Source of the DNA: JAJZJT01 sp964610905
GTDB lineage: Bacteria; Actinomycetota; Acidimicrobiia; Acidimicrobiales; RAAP-2
Assembly (NCBI GenBank): GCA_964610905.1
Contig: CAZSYT010000050.1
Span: 1 to 21,812 of the forward strand
Length of the DNA: 21,812 nucleotides
Direction: 5' to 3'
The position numbers and the translations under genes are program-made. This document shows positions 14,728 to 21,449 of this stretch, piece by piece; positions within the stretch are counted from its first letter, which is position 1; every line of letters starts with the position of its first letter. The notes under the pieces were generated by a model, which saw only the letters and a list, made by a program, of their open reading frames with translations, was not told the DNA's origin and did not search any database.

Positions 14728-15900
14728 ATGCGCATCGCCATCGTCGCCCCGCCGTGGGTGCCCGTCCCGCCACCCGGCTACGGGGGCACCGAGGCGGTGC
14801 TCGACACCCTGGCCCGCGGCCTGGCGGACGCCGGCCACGACGTCCTGTTGTTCGCCACCGGCGACAGCGCGTGCCCGGTCGAGCGGGCGTGGGCGTTCGA
14901 GCAGGCGGTCGGCGTCGGGGTCGGGGGCGCGGCCGAGGAGCTCCACCACGTGGTCGCCGCCTACGACGCGGTCGCCGACGCAGACGTCGTCCACGACCAC
15001 ACCCTGACCGGTCCCGTCTACGCCGAGCGGTTCCCGCGACTGCCGGTCGTGACGACCAACCACGGGCCCTTCACCGGCGTCCTCGGCTCGCTCTACCGGG
15101 CGGTGAGCGGCCGGGTACCCGTCATCGCCATCTCCCGCCACCACGCGTCGACGGCGGCGGGGGTGGAGCTCGCCGGCATCGTCCACCACGGGGTCGACGT
15201 CGGTCGCGTCCCCGTCGGGAGCGGCTCGGGCGACTACGCCCTCTTCCTCGGGCGCATGAGCCCCGACAAGGGGGTGGACGCCGCGGTTCGGGTGGCGCGA
15301 GCTGCCGGCATGCCGCTGCGCATCGCCGCCAAGTGCGCCGAGCCAGCCGAGCTCGCCTACTTCCACGAGCGGGTGGAGCCGCTCCTCGGCGGCGACGTCG
15401 TGTTCGTCGGGGAGGTGGACGGCGCGGAGAAGCTCGCCCTCCTCGGTGAGGCCACCTGCCTGCTCAACCCCATCGCCTGGCCCGAGCCGTTCGGGATGGT
15501 GATGATCGAGGCGCTCGCCGCCGGCACGCCCGTCGTCGCCACACCGTGCGGGGCCGCCCCCGAGCTGGTCGCCGACGGTGTGACGGGCTTCGTGCGGGCC
15601 GACGAGGCGGGCCTGGCCGCCGCCCTCCGCGCCGTCGCCGGGCTCGACCGGTCGGCGTGCCGGTCGGCGGCCGAGGAGCACTTCTCGGCCGAGCGGATGG
15701 TCGCCGACCACCTCGCCGTCTACGAGGCGGTGCGGGAGCGGCGGGCGGCCGCCCGGCCGTCCCGCCCGCAGTGGTCGCCGGCCGCCGCCACGCCGACGGG
15801 GGTCGCCCCGACGCCGGTCGCCGTCGCGCCCCCGACGGGGGAGGCGCCCGCCGAGGCCGGCGAGCCGGCAGCGGTCGTCACCCTTGCCCGGGGGGCCTGA
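14728..15900 (+). CDS. GT4-family glycosyltransferase
   Basis: 390-residue cytosolic GT-B glycosyltransferase, likely of family GT4, transferring a sugar from a nucleotide donor to an unknown acceptor. Seen: MRIAIVAPPWVPVPPPGYGGTE (N-terminal strand and Gly-rich acceptor loop), VVHDHT (88-92), TTNHGPF, ISRHH, HHGVD (153-157), LFLGRMSPDKG (172-182, with the donor-phosphate-binding Arg176 and Lys181), and EPFGMVMIE (253-261, the EX7E motif) followed by GTPVVATPCGAAPELV. The last 50 residues are a Pro/Ala-rich tail outside the fold. The start is fixed by AGAGGAGG (14716-14723), five bases before the ATG. It stands alone; its stop is followed by a 17-bp repeat. Confidence 0.92.
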   Translation: MRIAIVAPPWVPVPPPGYGGTEAVLDTLARGLADAGHDVLLFATGDSACPVERAWAFEQAVGVGVGGAAEELHHVVAAYDAVADADVVHDHTLTGPVYAERFPRLPVVTTNHGPFTGVLGSLYRAVSGRVPVIAISRHHASTAAGVELAGIVHHGVDVGRVPVGSGSGDYALFLGRMSPDKGVDAAVRVARAAGMPLRIAAKCAEPAELAYFHERVEPLLGGDVVFVGEVDGAEKLALLGEATCLLNPIAWPEPFGMVMIEALAAGTPVVATPCGAAPELVADGVTGFVRADEAGLAAALRAVAGLDRSACRSAAEEHFSAERMVADHLAVYEAVRERRAAARPSRPQWSPAAATPTGVAPTPVAVAPPTGEAPAEAGEPAAVVTLARGA

Positions 15901-15922
15901 GCGACCCTGCGGGCGAGGGAGC

Positions 15923-15973
15923 GGGCCGGGCTCCGCGAGGGGCCGGGCTCCGCGAGGGGCCGGGCTCTGGCGA
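15923..15973. repeat. 17-bp tandem repeat, three copies
   Basis: GGGCCGGGCTCCGCGAG at 15923 and 15940, and a variant ending CTGGCGA at 15957. It fills the gap between the glycosyltransferase and the convergent methyltransferase, ending four bases before the latter's stop. The unit has the same length as, but a different sequence from, the array at 4321. Confidence 0.92.
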
Positions 15974-15976
15974 CCC

Positions 15977-16573
15977 CTACCGCCGACAGAGCGCGGCGAG
16001 CCAGGGCTCGCCGCTGCCCGTCACCTGCTCCAGCCGGACGACCGTCCAACCTGTCCGCTCGAGGGCGTCGCGGAGCGGGCGGGGTCGCCAGTAGACGAAC
16101 CACCTCGGCGCACTCAGCTTGGCGTCGCTCCATGCCTCGCCGTCCCCCTCCTTCAGGGTGAAGGCGAGCAGGCCACCCGGTCGCACGGCGTCGTGGCACG
16201 CCGCGAGGGCGCGGGCCAGCTCGTCGCGTCCGAGGTGCAACAGGACGGCGTCGGCGAGCACGGCGTCGACGGGCCCGCCGAGGTCCCCGTCGCGGACGTC
16301 GAGCAGTCGGGCCTCGTGGCCCCGGTCGCGCAGGCGCTGCACGAAGGCGGGCGTCGCGTCCGTCCGGTCGACGACGAGGCCACGCCGCTCGAGCTCGTCG
16401 GCGTCGGTCCCCGGGCCGCTCCCGAGCTCGAGGACGCGGCCACCGGGCAGCTCCCCGGCCAGCGCGTCGAGCAGCGAGGCGACGGCCGGCGCGACGGTCG
16501 CCGGGGTGCCGGCGCAGTATGCCTCGACGCTGCGCTCGTAGGTGGCGAGCGTCACGTCGGTGGGGTCGGGCAC
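15977..16573 (-). CDS. class I SAM-dependent methyltransferase
   Basis: 198-residue Rossmann-fold methyltransferase with unknown acceptor. Seen: LATYERSVEAYCAGTP at the N-terminus, motif I RVLELGSGPGTDADELERRG (46-65), an acidic end of the next strand (VDRTDATP), DAVLADAVLLHLGRDELARALAACHDAVRPGGLLAFTLKEGDGE (motifs post-I and II/III), and a C-terminal YWRPRPLRDALERTGW segment typical of small-molecule methyltransferases. The start GTG at 16573 is chosen because it gives a normal length and TACCGT lies seven bases upstream; no ribosome site is seen. The frame stays open much further upstream but runs through a 25-bp repeat into sequence antisense to the lipoprotein gene. Confidence 0.87.
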   Translation of the reverse strand: MPDPTDVTLATYERSVEAYCAGTPATVAPAVASLLDALAGELPGGRVLELGSGPGTDADELERRGLVVDRTDATPAFVQRLRDRGHEARLLDVRDGDLGGPVDAVLADAVLLHLGRDELARALAACHDAVRPGGLLAFTLKEGDGEAWSDAKLSAPRWFVYWRPRPLRDALERTGWTVVRLEQVTGSGEPWLAALCRR

Positions 16574-16580
16574 CGAGCAG

Positions 16581-16586
16581 ACGGTA
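16581..16586 (-). promoter_or_regulatory. -10-like hexamer before the methyltransferase
   Basis: TACCGT on the minus strand, seven bases before the GTG at 16573. No Shine-Dalgarno. It fits a leaderless start. Confidence 0.4.
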
Positions 16587-16618
16587 CCGCCGGGCCCGGC
16601 GGGTGGCCGGCCCCACGG

Positions 16619-16693
16619 CGACGCGCCGGTGCCGGGCCCGCAGCGACGCGCCGGTGCCGGGCCCGCAGCGACGCGCCGGTGCCGGGCCCGCAG
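16619..16693. repeat. 25-bp tandem repeat, three perfect copies
   Basis: Units start at 16619, 16644 and 16669. Each begins CGACGCGCCGGTGCCGGG and ends CCCGCAG, with no mismatch. The array lies in the divergent gap between the methyltransferase (minus) and lipoprotein (plus) genes. Length and position resemble the array at 2263, but the sequence is unrelated. Confidence 0.97.
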
Positions 16694-16742
16694 CGGGGCG
16701 CAGCGTGCCGGCTTCCACCGTGTGCGGCGGACGATCCAGGGG

Positions 16743-16748
16743 CAGACT
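16743..16748 (+). promoter_or_regulatory. -10-like hexamer before the lipoprotein gene
   Basis: CAGACT, six bases before the GTG at 16755. It has C instead of T in the first position, like the SDR signal. No ribosome site is present. Confidence 0.35.
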
Positions 16749-16754
16749 GGGGAC

Positions 16755-17369
16755 GTGCGGCGGAACCTGGCGGTCCTTCTCGTCGTCGTGTGCGGTGCGG
16801 TCGTCCTCGCGGCCTGCACGACCGCCGCCCCGACGGCGGCCGGCTCGCCCGGGTCGACCTCGACGGGCCACGCCACCTCCGCCGCGCCTTCGACGGCACC
16901 GACGCCCGCGACGGCACCGACGCCAGGCGCCGCCCCGTGCACGGCACACGATCTCCGTGCCCTCGGCGGGGGCCGACAGGGCGGGGGCTTCCAGACGGCC
17001 GCCGCCCTCGTCCAGGTCGAGAACGTCGGCCCGACCGAGTGCGTCCTCGCCCAGGCCCCGAGCGCCCTCTCGCTCGTCGGTGCCGGCGGGACGGCTACGG
17101 CCCTCGCCGTCACCTACCGGGTCGGGTCCGCCCGGACCGCCCTGTCCCTCCGCCCAGGCGCCGTAGCCGAGGCCGACCTGAATTGGGCCAACTGGTGCCA
17201 CGGCGACCTGGGGCCCCTGCGGGTCCGTCTCACCTTCCCGGGCGGCGCGGGCACGGTGGAGAGCCCGTTCGACGGACCGCCGGACTACGACTACGTGCCC
17301 GGGTGCACCGCCTCGGGGCGGCCCTCCACCGTCACGTTCCTCGGCTGGCTCGCCGTCCCCCCCGGCTAG
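16755..17369 (+). CDS. secreted lipoprotein, DUF4232-like
   Basis: 204 residues. VRRN is followed by a hydrophobic stretch and the lipobox LAAC with Cys21, so the protein should be lipidated and anchored outside the membrane. A Thr/Ala/Pro/Ser-rich linker (22-57) leads to a folded domain. APCTAHDLRALGGG, ALVQVENVGPTECVLAQAPSALSLVG, ADLNWANWC and a late cysteine (VPGC) match the pattern of DUF4232 domains of actinobacterial lipoproteins, whose role is unknown. The four domain cysteines may form disulfides. The start GTG at 16755 gives a standard signal peptide and follows CAGACT by six bases. The stop lies 28 bp from the convergent GNAT gene. Confidence 0.85.
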   Translation: MRRNLAVLLVVVCGAVVLAACTTAAPTAAGSPGSTSTGHATSAAPSTAPTPATAPTPGAAPCTAHDLRALGGGRQGGGFQTAAALVQVENVGPTECVLAQAPSALSLVGAGGTATALAVTYRVGSARTALSLRPGAVAEADLNWANWCHGDLGPLRVRLTFPGGAGTVESPFDGPPDYDYVPGCTASGRPSTVTFLGWLAVPPG

Positions 17370-17397
17370 CGGCGAGCCCGGGCACGCGGCCACGGGC

Positions 17398-17883
17398 TCA
17401 CCCCGGGGCGAGCGGGCGGACCATCTTGCGCTCGGGCAGCGGGTGGTCGGGATCGGTCGCCCACCCGGCGTCGACGAAGCCGTGGCGGGCGTAGAGGCCG
17501 ATGGCGTGCTCGTTGGCGTGGCGCACGAAGAGCATCACCGCGGGCGCGCCGCGCTCGGCCGCCCATGCCACGACCGCCTCGATGAGCGCGTCGCCCACCC
17601 CGAGGCCCCGCCCCTTCGGCGACACCCACACCGATATCAGCTCGACCTCGCCGCCCGGCCGGGGATAGGCGCTCGCCATGCCGACCGGGACCCCGTCGGC
17701 ATCGGCGACCACGTTGCAGGGGACCGAGGTCAGCCGGGCCCGCCACCGCTCCTCGGTGTCACCGGCACCGGTCCACTCGGCGAGGGTGGCGTCGAAGGCG
17801 TCGGGCGAGTCGACGAGGGCGGCCTGGCGCAGTTCGCGCCACTCCTCCCAGTCGTCCTCGCCCACGGAGCGGATGGTTGCCAT
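17398..17883 (-). CDS. GNAT-family N-acetyltransferase
   Basis: 161 residues, normal for a single GNAT domain that transfers acetyl from acetyl-CoA to an amine. Seen: IRSVGEDDWEEWRELRQAAL at the N-terminus, the strand VELISVWVSP, then motif A with the pyrophosphate loop RGLGVG (92-97) in KGRGLGVGDALIEAVVAWA, followed by VMLFVRHANEHAIGLYARHGFVDAG, the classic N..A..LY...GF motif. The acceptor cannot be read. The ATG at 17883 lacks a ribosome site; TAGCCT (17895-17900) lies 11 bases upstream, which would leave a leader of only a few bases. It diverges from the P-loop kinase gene with 61 bp between starts. Confidence 0.92.
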   Translation of the reverse strand: MATIRSVGEDDWEEWRELRQAALVDSPDAFDATLAEWTGAGDTEERWRARLTSVPCNVVADADGVPVGMASAYPRPGGEVELISVWVSPKGRGLGVGDALIEAVVAWAAERGAPAVMLFVRHANEHAIGLYARHGFVDAGWATDPDHPLPERKMVRPLAPG

Positions 17884-17944
17884 GCTGTGTCCCCAGGCTA
17901 CCGGCCTTCCCCTCCGGCCTTCTCCGGCCAGGCATGATGGGTGC

Positions 17945-18505
17945 GTGCGGCGCGTCTCGGTGGTGGGGACCTCCGGCTCGGGGAAGACGACCGTGGCCCG
18001 GCGGCTGGCCGAGCGCCTCGGCGTCCCCCACGTCGAGCTCGACGCCCACTACCACGGGCCGGGGTGGCGGCCGGCCGACCCCGTGGCCTTCCTCGCCGAC
18101 GTCGCCGACGCGGCGGCCGGCGACGCCTGGGTGGTCGACGGCAACTACCACGCCGTGGTGCGCGACGGCCCGGTGTGGGCACGTGCCGACACCGTCGTGT
18201 GGCTCGACCTGCCGCGGGCGGTCGTGACGGGCCGGGTGCTCCGGCGCACGCTCCGGCGGGCCCTCGTCCGCCAGGAGCTCTGGAACGGCAACCGCGAGCC
18301 GCTCTCCGGCCTCTTGCGGTGGGACCCGCAGCGCTCGATCGTGCGGTGGTCGTGGACGACCTTCCACGAGCGCCGGCGAGAGCTCGAAGCAGCGCTCGCC
18401 TCCCCGGCCTGTCGCCACCTCGACTTCGTGCGGCTGCGCAGCCGCGCCGAGGTCGAGGGGTTCCTCGCCGAGGTCGGGCCCGGAAGCGCACCGGCGGAGG
18501 GGTGA
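17945..18505 (+). CDS. P-loop kinase-like protein (adenylate kinase/FlaR type)
   Basis: 186 residues. Walker A GTSGSGKT (8-15) is followed by ARRLAERLGVPHVELDAHYHGPGWRPAD, then WVVDGNYH, VVWLDLPRAVVTGRVLRRTLRRALVRQELWNGNREP and a C-terminal domain. The HVELDAH...W, DGNYH and R-x3-R...LWNGNRE motifs are those of small P-loop proteins annotated as topology modulation (FlaR) or adenylate kinase-like; the actual substrate is uncertain. The GTG at 17945 is chosen because it sits right before the first strand; CATGAT lies six bases upstream and could be a weak -10. No ribosome site is seen. The stop is 19 bp from the convergent neighbour. Confidence 0.85.
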   Translation: MRRVSVVGTSGSGKTTVARRLAERLGVPHVELDAHYHGPGWRPADPVAFLADVADAAAGDAWVVDGNYHAVVRDGPVWARADTVVWLDLPRAVVTGRVLRRTLRRALVRQELWNGNREPLSGLLRWDPQRSIVRWSWTTFHERRRELEAALASPACRHLDFVRLRSRAEVEGFLAEVGPGSAPAEG

Positions 18506-18524
18506 CGATGGTGAGCGGCTCGGC

Positions 18525-18893
18525 TCAGCCGGCGGCGGGCAGGCCGCCCGCAGCCAGGGACGCGGCGACGGCCTCGGGGTCGCCGCAGCCGACCACCCAC
18601 TCGTCGTGCGGCGCGCCGGAGAGGGTGAGGCGCACCCCGCGGGGCGTGCCGTGGTGGACGGCGGCGAACACGGTCCGCTGCGTGCCGTGCATGGTGCCGA
18701 CCTCGACCACGCCGAAGAGCCGGGTGCCCACCTTGACGCTCACGAAGTCGGCGGCCCGGTGGGCGTCGTCGAGCACCTCGACGCCGGTCACCGCCGAGCG
18801 GGGCACGCGCAGGTCGCCGTGGACGCCCTCGACCTTCTCGAGCCGGGTCAGGTGCAGCACGACGTCGTCGCCCTCGATCGCGAGCTCGGCCAT
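18525..18893 (-). CDS. conserved hypothetical protein, possibly PH-like
   Basis: 122 residues with no signal peptide or membrane segment. The sequence reads as an all-beta domain with a terminal helix: ELAIEGDDVVLHLTRLEKVEGVHGDLRVPRSAVTGVEVLDDA, VKVGTRLFGVVEVGTM, RTVFAAVHHGTPRGVRLTLSGAPHDEWVVGCGDPEAVAASLA. The strand pattern, the early RVPRSAVTGVEV and the final DPEAVAASL helix resemble small bacterial PH-like proteins of actinobacteria; I recall similar hypothetical proteins but know no function. The start is well fixed: GAGGAGG lies five bases before the ATG at 18893. The frame upstream is open but antisense to the regulator. It is divergent from the ArsR-type regulator, so it may share the operator at 18966. 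Confidence 0.85.
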   Translation of the reverse strand: MAELAIEGDDVVLHLTRLEKVEGVHGDLRVPRSAVTGVEVLDDAHRAADFVSVKVGTRLFGVVEVGTMHGTQRTVFAAVHHGTPRGVRLTLSGAPHDEWVVGCGDPEAVAASLAAGGLPAAG

Positions 18894-18965
18894 CTCGTCC
18901 TCCTCGTCCCACCGCCACGAGCCCACGAGCCGCGTCGCCCGGGTGCCGTCGCCGTGCGGCACAAA

Positions 18966-18985
18966 CGTTATCAAAATTGAGAACG
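18966..18985. promoter_or_regulatory. palindromic operator candidate upstream of the regulator
   Basis: Half sites CGTTATCAA and TTGAGAACG form a 20-bp inverted repeat with 8 of 10 base pairs matching (CGTTnTCAA-nn-TTGAnAACG). It is a short AT-rich island in GC-rich DNA. It covers the expected -35 zone of the promoter whose -10 is TACACT at 18991. An operator for the ArsR-type protein encoded next to it is the simplest reading. Confidence 0.6.
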
Positions 18986-18990
18986 GTTGG

Positions 18991-18996
18991 TACACT
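18991..18996 (+). promoter_or_regulatory. -10 hexamer, leaderless start of the regulator gene
   Basis: TACACT, six bases before the GTG at 19003. A possible -35 (TTATCA at 18968-18973, 17-base spacer) lies inside the palindrome. No ribosome site. Confidence 0.6.
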
Positions 18997-19002
18997 CGCC
19001 CG

Positions 19003-19599
19003 GTGACCAGCGCCGACCTGCTCCTCCACCCGGTCCGGCTGCGGATCGTCCAGGCCTTCCTCGGGGACCGGCGGCTCACGACGAGCGAGCTCGCCGCCGA
19101 GCTCGACGACGTGCCGGCCGGCAGCCTGTACCGCCACGTCGCCCGGCTGGCCCGTGCCGGGGTGCTCCGGGTGGTGGCCGAGCGGCGGGTCCGGGGCGCC
19201 CTCGAGCGCACCTACGCCCTGCGCACGGCGGCGGCCCAGGTCGGCCCGGCCGAGGCCGCTGCCCTCGGGCCCGAGGAGCATGCCCGGGCGTTCCTCGCCT
19301 TCGCCGCGTCGCTGCTCGCCAGCTTCGACCGGTACCTGGAGGGAACCGCTGCCCCCGACCTCGCCCGTGACGGCGTCGGCTACCGGATGGCCGGGCTGTG
19401 GCTGACCGACGAGGAGCTCGGCGAGCTCGTGCGCGACGTCGCCGCCGCCGTGGCGCCCCGGCAGGGCAACCGACCTGGTCCGGGTCGCCGGCGTCGGCTG
19501 GTGGCCGGCGTGCTGCTCCCCGCCACCGGCGAGCGGGAGGCACCGGGGGGCGGCGCGCCGGCGGGCGGGGAGGTACCGGGCGGGGAGCCCGGCCGGTGA
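19003..19599 (+). CDS. ArsR-type winged-helix transcriptional regulator
   Basis: 198 residues. Residues 4-73 (ADLLLHPVRLRIVQAFLGDRRLTTSELAAEL....GSLYRHVARLARAGVLRVVAERRVRGALERTYAL) are a typical ArsR/HTH_20 winged helix: HPVRLRI opening helix, TTSELAAEL positioning helix, SLYRHVARLARAGVL recognition helix, RTYAL wing end. No metal-binding Cys pair (CxC) is present, so it is not a classic metal sensor; the C-terminal part (80-150) may bind a small ligand or dimerise. The final 45 residues are low-complexity Gly/Pro/Arg. Its GTG start has no ribosome site and a -10 six bases away. The stop overlaps the next gene as GTGA. Autoregulation through the 18966 palindrome is inferred. Confidence 0.88.
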   Translation: MTSADLLLHPVRLRIVQAFLGDRRLTTSELAAELDDVPAGSLYRHVARLARAGVLRVVAERRVRGALERTYALRTAAAQVGPAEAAALGPEEHARAFLAFAASLLASFDRYLEGTAAPDLARDGVGYRMAGLWLTDEELGELVRDVAAAVAPRQGNRPGPGRRRRLVAGVLLPATGEREAPGGGAPAGGEVPGGEPGR

Positions 19600-20261
19600 G
19601 CGCCCTCCCGCCCGACTACGACACCGACCCCGGGCGGTCGCGGGGCTTCCGGCTCGGGTGGCAGGAGGACGTCCACGGGCCGGTCGCCGAGCGGCTGGTG
19701 GCCGAGGGGGTGGACGTGGTGGTCGACGTGGGGTGCGGCATCGGGCGCTTCGCCGACGCCCTCGGCGGCCGGCTCCCCTGGGTCGGCGTCGACTCGTCCA
19801 CCCGCCAGCTGGCCGACGCCATGCCCCGGCCCGTCGTGCGCGCCGACGCAACGGCGCTGCCGTTCGGGGACGCCAGCGTGGGCGCCGTCGTGGCGCTGTG
19901 GACGCTCTACCACCTCGACGAGCCGCGCCGCGCCCTCGCCGAGGCGCGCCGCGTCGTGCGACCGGGCGGGCTGGTCGCCGTGTGCGCGAGCGCCCGGTCG
20001 AGCGATCCCGAGCTCGTCCCCGGTGGGTACCCGGCCACGTCGTTCGACGCCGAAGAGGCTGCCGAGCTGGTGGCCGACGTCTTCGGTGCCGGTGCCGTCG
20101 AGGTCGAGCGGTGGGACGAGCCGCTCGTCCGGCTGGCCGACCGCGACGAGGTCGCCGCCTACGCCCGGAGCCACCTGCTGCCGGCCGGGGTCGCCGACGC
20201 CGTCGTGCCCCCGCTCACCCTCACCAAGCGGGGGTGCCTGGTGTGGGTCCGCCGGACCTGA
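19596..20261 (+). CDS. class I SAM-dependent methyltransferase
   Basis: 221 residues. Seen: DYDTDPGRSRGFRLGWQEDVHGPVAERL, motif I VVDVGCGIGRFADAL (42-56), VGVDSSTRQLADAM (second strand with acidic end), VVRADATALPFGDASVGAVVALWTLYHLDEPRRALAEARRVVRPGGLVAVC (motifs II-III of UbiE/Methyltransf_11 type), and a C-terminal VVPPLTLTKRGCLVWVRR strand. Substrate unknown; probably a small molecule. It starts with GTG at 19596, overlapping the regulator stop, so both come from one mRNA and the enzyme probably falls under the regulator's control. It converges on the thioesterase gene with 15 bp between stops. Confidence 0.88.
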   Translation: MSALPPDYDTDPGRSRGFRLGWQEDVHGPVAERLVAEGVDVVVDVGCGIGRFADALGGRLPWVGVDSSTRQLADAMPRPVVRADATALPFGDASVGAVVALWTLYHLDEPRRALAEARRVVRPGGLVAVCASARSSDPELVPGGYPATSFDAEEAAELVADVFGAGAVEVERWDEPLVRLADRDEVAAYARSHLLPAGVADAVVPPLTLTKRGCLVWVRRT

Positions 20262-20276
20262 GCGAGCTGCCCGCTC

Positions 20277-20864
20277 CTACGAGGCCGACCCGTGGGTCCC
20301 CGGCGGGGTGCCCGCCGGGCTCGACCCCGGTCGTGGCCGCCACCGCCGCCAGGTCGCCGTGGCCGCGGCGCGGACCTTCTCCTCGTAGCGGAGCTCGACG
20401 TCGACGGTCACTTCGGCTTCGGACGCCTGCGACACGGCGGCCCACAGCTCGACGGGCGCGTGGAGGGGGGACGGGCGGAGGTAGCGGACCTCGATGCCGG
20501 CGGTCACGAAGGGCAGGAGGGCGCCGCCGAGCGCCTCCCACCCCTGGCGCCTCGACTCGAGGACGACGGCGGCCGCGCTGTGGCAGTCGAGGAGGGTGGC
20601 GATGATGCCTCCGTTCAGGAACCCCACCCCGTTGTCGTGCTCGGGCCAGGGCACGAACTGCCCGGTGACCGCGTGGTCGGTGTCGAAGCCGGCGGCCTCG
20701 TAGCTGCGCAGCTTCAGGCCCTTCGCGTTGGCGTGCCCGCAGCCGAAGCAGGTGAGCGTCGGGTAGAGGCGCTCCTGCACGCTGAGCTGGCGGGCGGCCT
20801 GCTCGAGGGCGGCCTGCTCGCCGGCGGCGGGGCGGTGGGGTCCGGCAGGGTCGGCGGGCGTCAT
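20277..20864 (-). CDS. PaaI-type hotdog-fold thioesterase
   Basis: 195 residues. A predicted helix at the N-terminus (about 15-32) is followed by LTCFGCGHANAKGLKLRSY (38-55), the C-x2-C-G..N..GL motif that opens many PaaI-like acyl-CoA thioesterases. Next come NGVGFLNGGIIATLLDCHSAAAVV (78-101), the central hotdog helix with the usual (H/N)GG..A..LD pattern, and VRYLRPSPLHAPVELWAAV with the strand-turn-strand of the sheet. It likely hydrolyses an acyl-CoA; the substrate is unknown. The ATG at 20864 has no ribosome site but TAGCCT six bases upstream, a strong leaderless candidate. The C-terminal 20 residues are low complexity. Confidence 0.9.
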   Translation of the reverse strand: MTPADPAGPHRPAAGEQAALEQAARQLSVQERLYPTLTCFGCGHANAKGLKLRSYEAAGFDTDHAVTGQFVPWPEHDNGVGFLNGGIIATLLDCHSAAAVVLESRRQGWEALGGALLPFVTAGIEVRYLRPSPLHAPVELWAAVSQASEAEVTVDVELRYEEKVRAAATATWRRWRPRPGSSPAGTPPGTHGSAS

Positions 20865-20870
20865 GCCCCG

Positions 20871-20876
20871 AGGCTA
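20871..20876 (-). promoter_or_regulatory. -10 hexamer, leaderless start of the thioesterase gene
   Basis: TAGCCT on the minus strand, then CGGGGC, then ATG. The six-base spacing is the same as at 264, 7148 and 19003. Confidence 0.55.
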
Positions 20877-20905
20877 CGGCGCCGTGGCGCTGCGTCGGGC
20901 TCGTC

Positions 20906-20942
20906 GCGGGGACGCCGGCGGGCGCCTCGGCGGGGACGCCGG
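20906..20942. repeat. 13-bp direct repeat with 24-bp period
   Basis: GCGGGGACGCCGG at 20906-20918 and again at 20930-20942, separated by 11 bases. It lies between the thioesterase start and the end of cutA. Confidence 0.6.
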
Positions 20943-20989
20943 CCGCGCTCCGAGGCCGGGCGCACCACCCCGGTGCCGCCCCGGCAGGG

Positions 20990-21343
20990 TCAGGACGCGT
21001 CGGGGCCGGGCGCTCGCGTCTCGTCGACGACCCAGGCCAGGTACTCGGGGTTGCCGTCGAGGACGGGCAGGGCGAGCACGCAGGGGACGTCGTAGGGGTG
21101 GTCGCGCTCCGCCCGCTCGACGATCGCGGCCACCAGCCCGGCCCGGGTGTGGAGGGCGACCCGTGCCTCGCTCGCCTCCTCGACGGCGCCCTGCCAGCGG
21201 TAGGTGGACCGCACGGCGGTGACGACCTGGCCGCAGGCGGCGAGCCGGTCGTCGACGAGCCCGCGGGTGAAGGAGGCCAGCCACTCGGCGTCGTCGGCGG
21301 TGACCACGACCTCGCAGACGCCATGCCCTTCGGGTCGCTCCAT
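20990..21343 (-). CDS. cutA: divalent-cation tolerance protein CutA
   Basis: 117 residues, normal for this small trimeric protein linked to copper/divalent-ion tolerance; its exact biochemical role is unsettled. The chain contains LVDDRLAACGQVVTAVRSTYRWQG (29-52), the family's LV...LAAC.......S.Y.W.G pattern, then VEEASEARVALHTRAGLVAAIVERAERDHPYDVPCVLALPVLDGNPEYLAWV (54-105), including HPYDVP and the final NPEYL.W. The start ATG at 21343 is supported by GAGGAGGG nine bases upstream. A start at 21421 would add 26 charged residues not seen in the family. It follows the helicase on the same strand after 106 bp. Confidence 0.93.
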   Translation of the reverse strand: MERPEGHGVCEVVVTADDAEWLASFTRGLVDDRLAACGQVVTAVRSTYRWQGAVEEASEARVALHTRAGLVAAIVERAERDHPYDVPCVLALPVLDGNPEYLAWVVDETRAPGPDAS

Positions 21344-21449
21344 CTCCTGTCCCTCCTCGTTCGCTTCGCCAGCATGCCTCTCGCCGGGCTTCCGGCGCTC
21401 CCGGTCCTCGGGATCTCCCACCGCACGACCGGACGGCGCCGGGGGTCGC

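Noticed and set aside
15977..17113. Longer methyltransferase starting near 17113
   Set aside because: The extra part translates the 25-bp array and the antisense of a clear lipoprotein. The normal-length enzyme starts at 16573.
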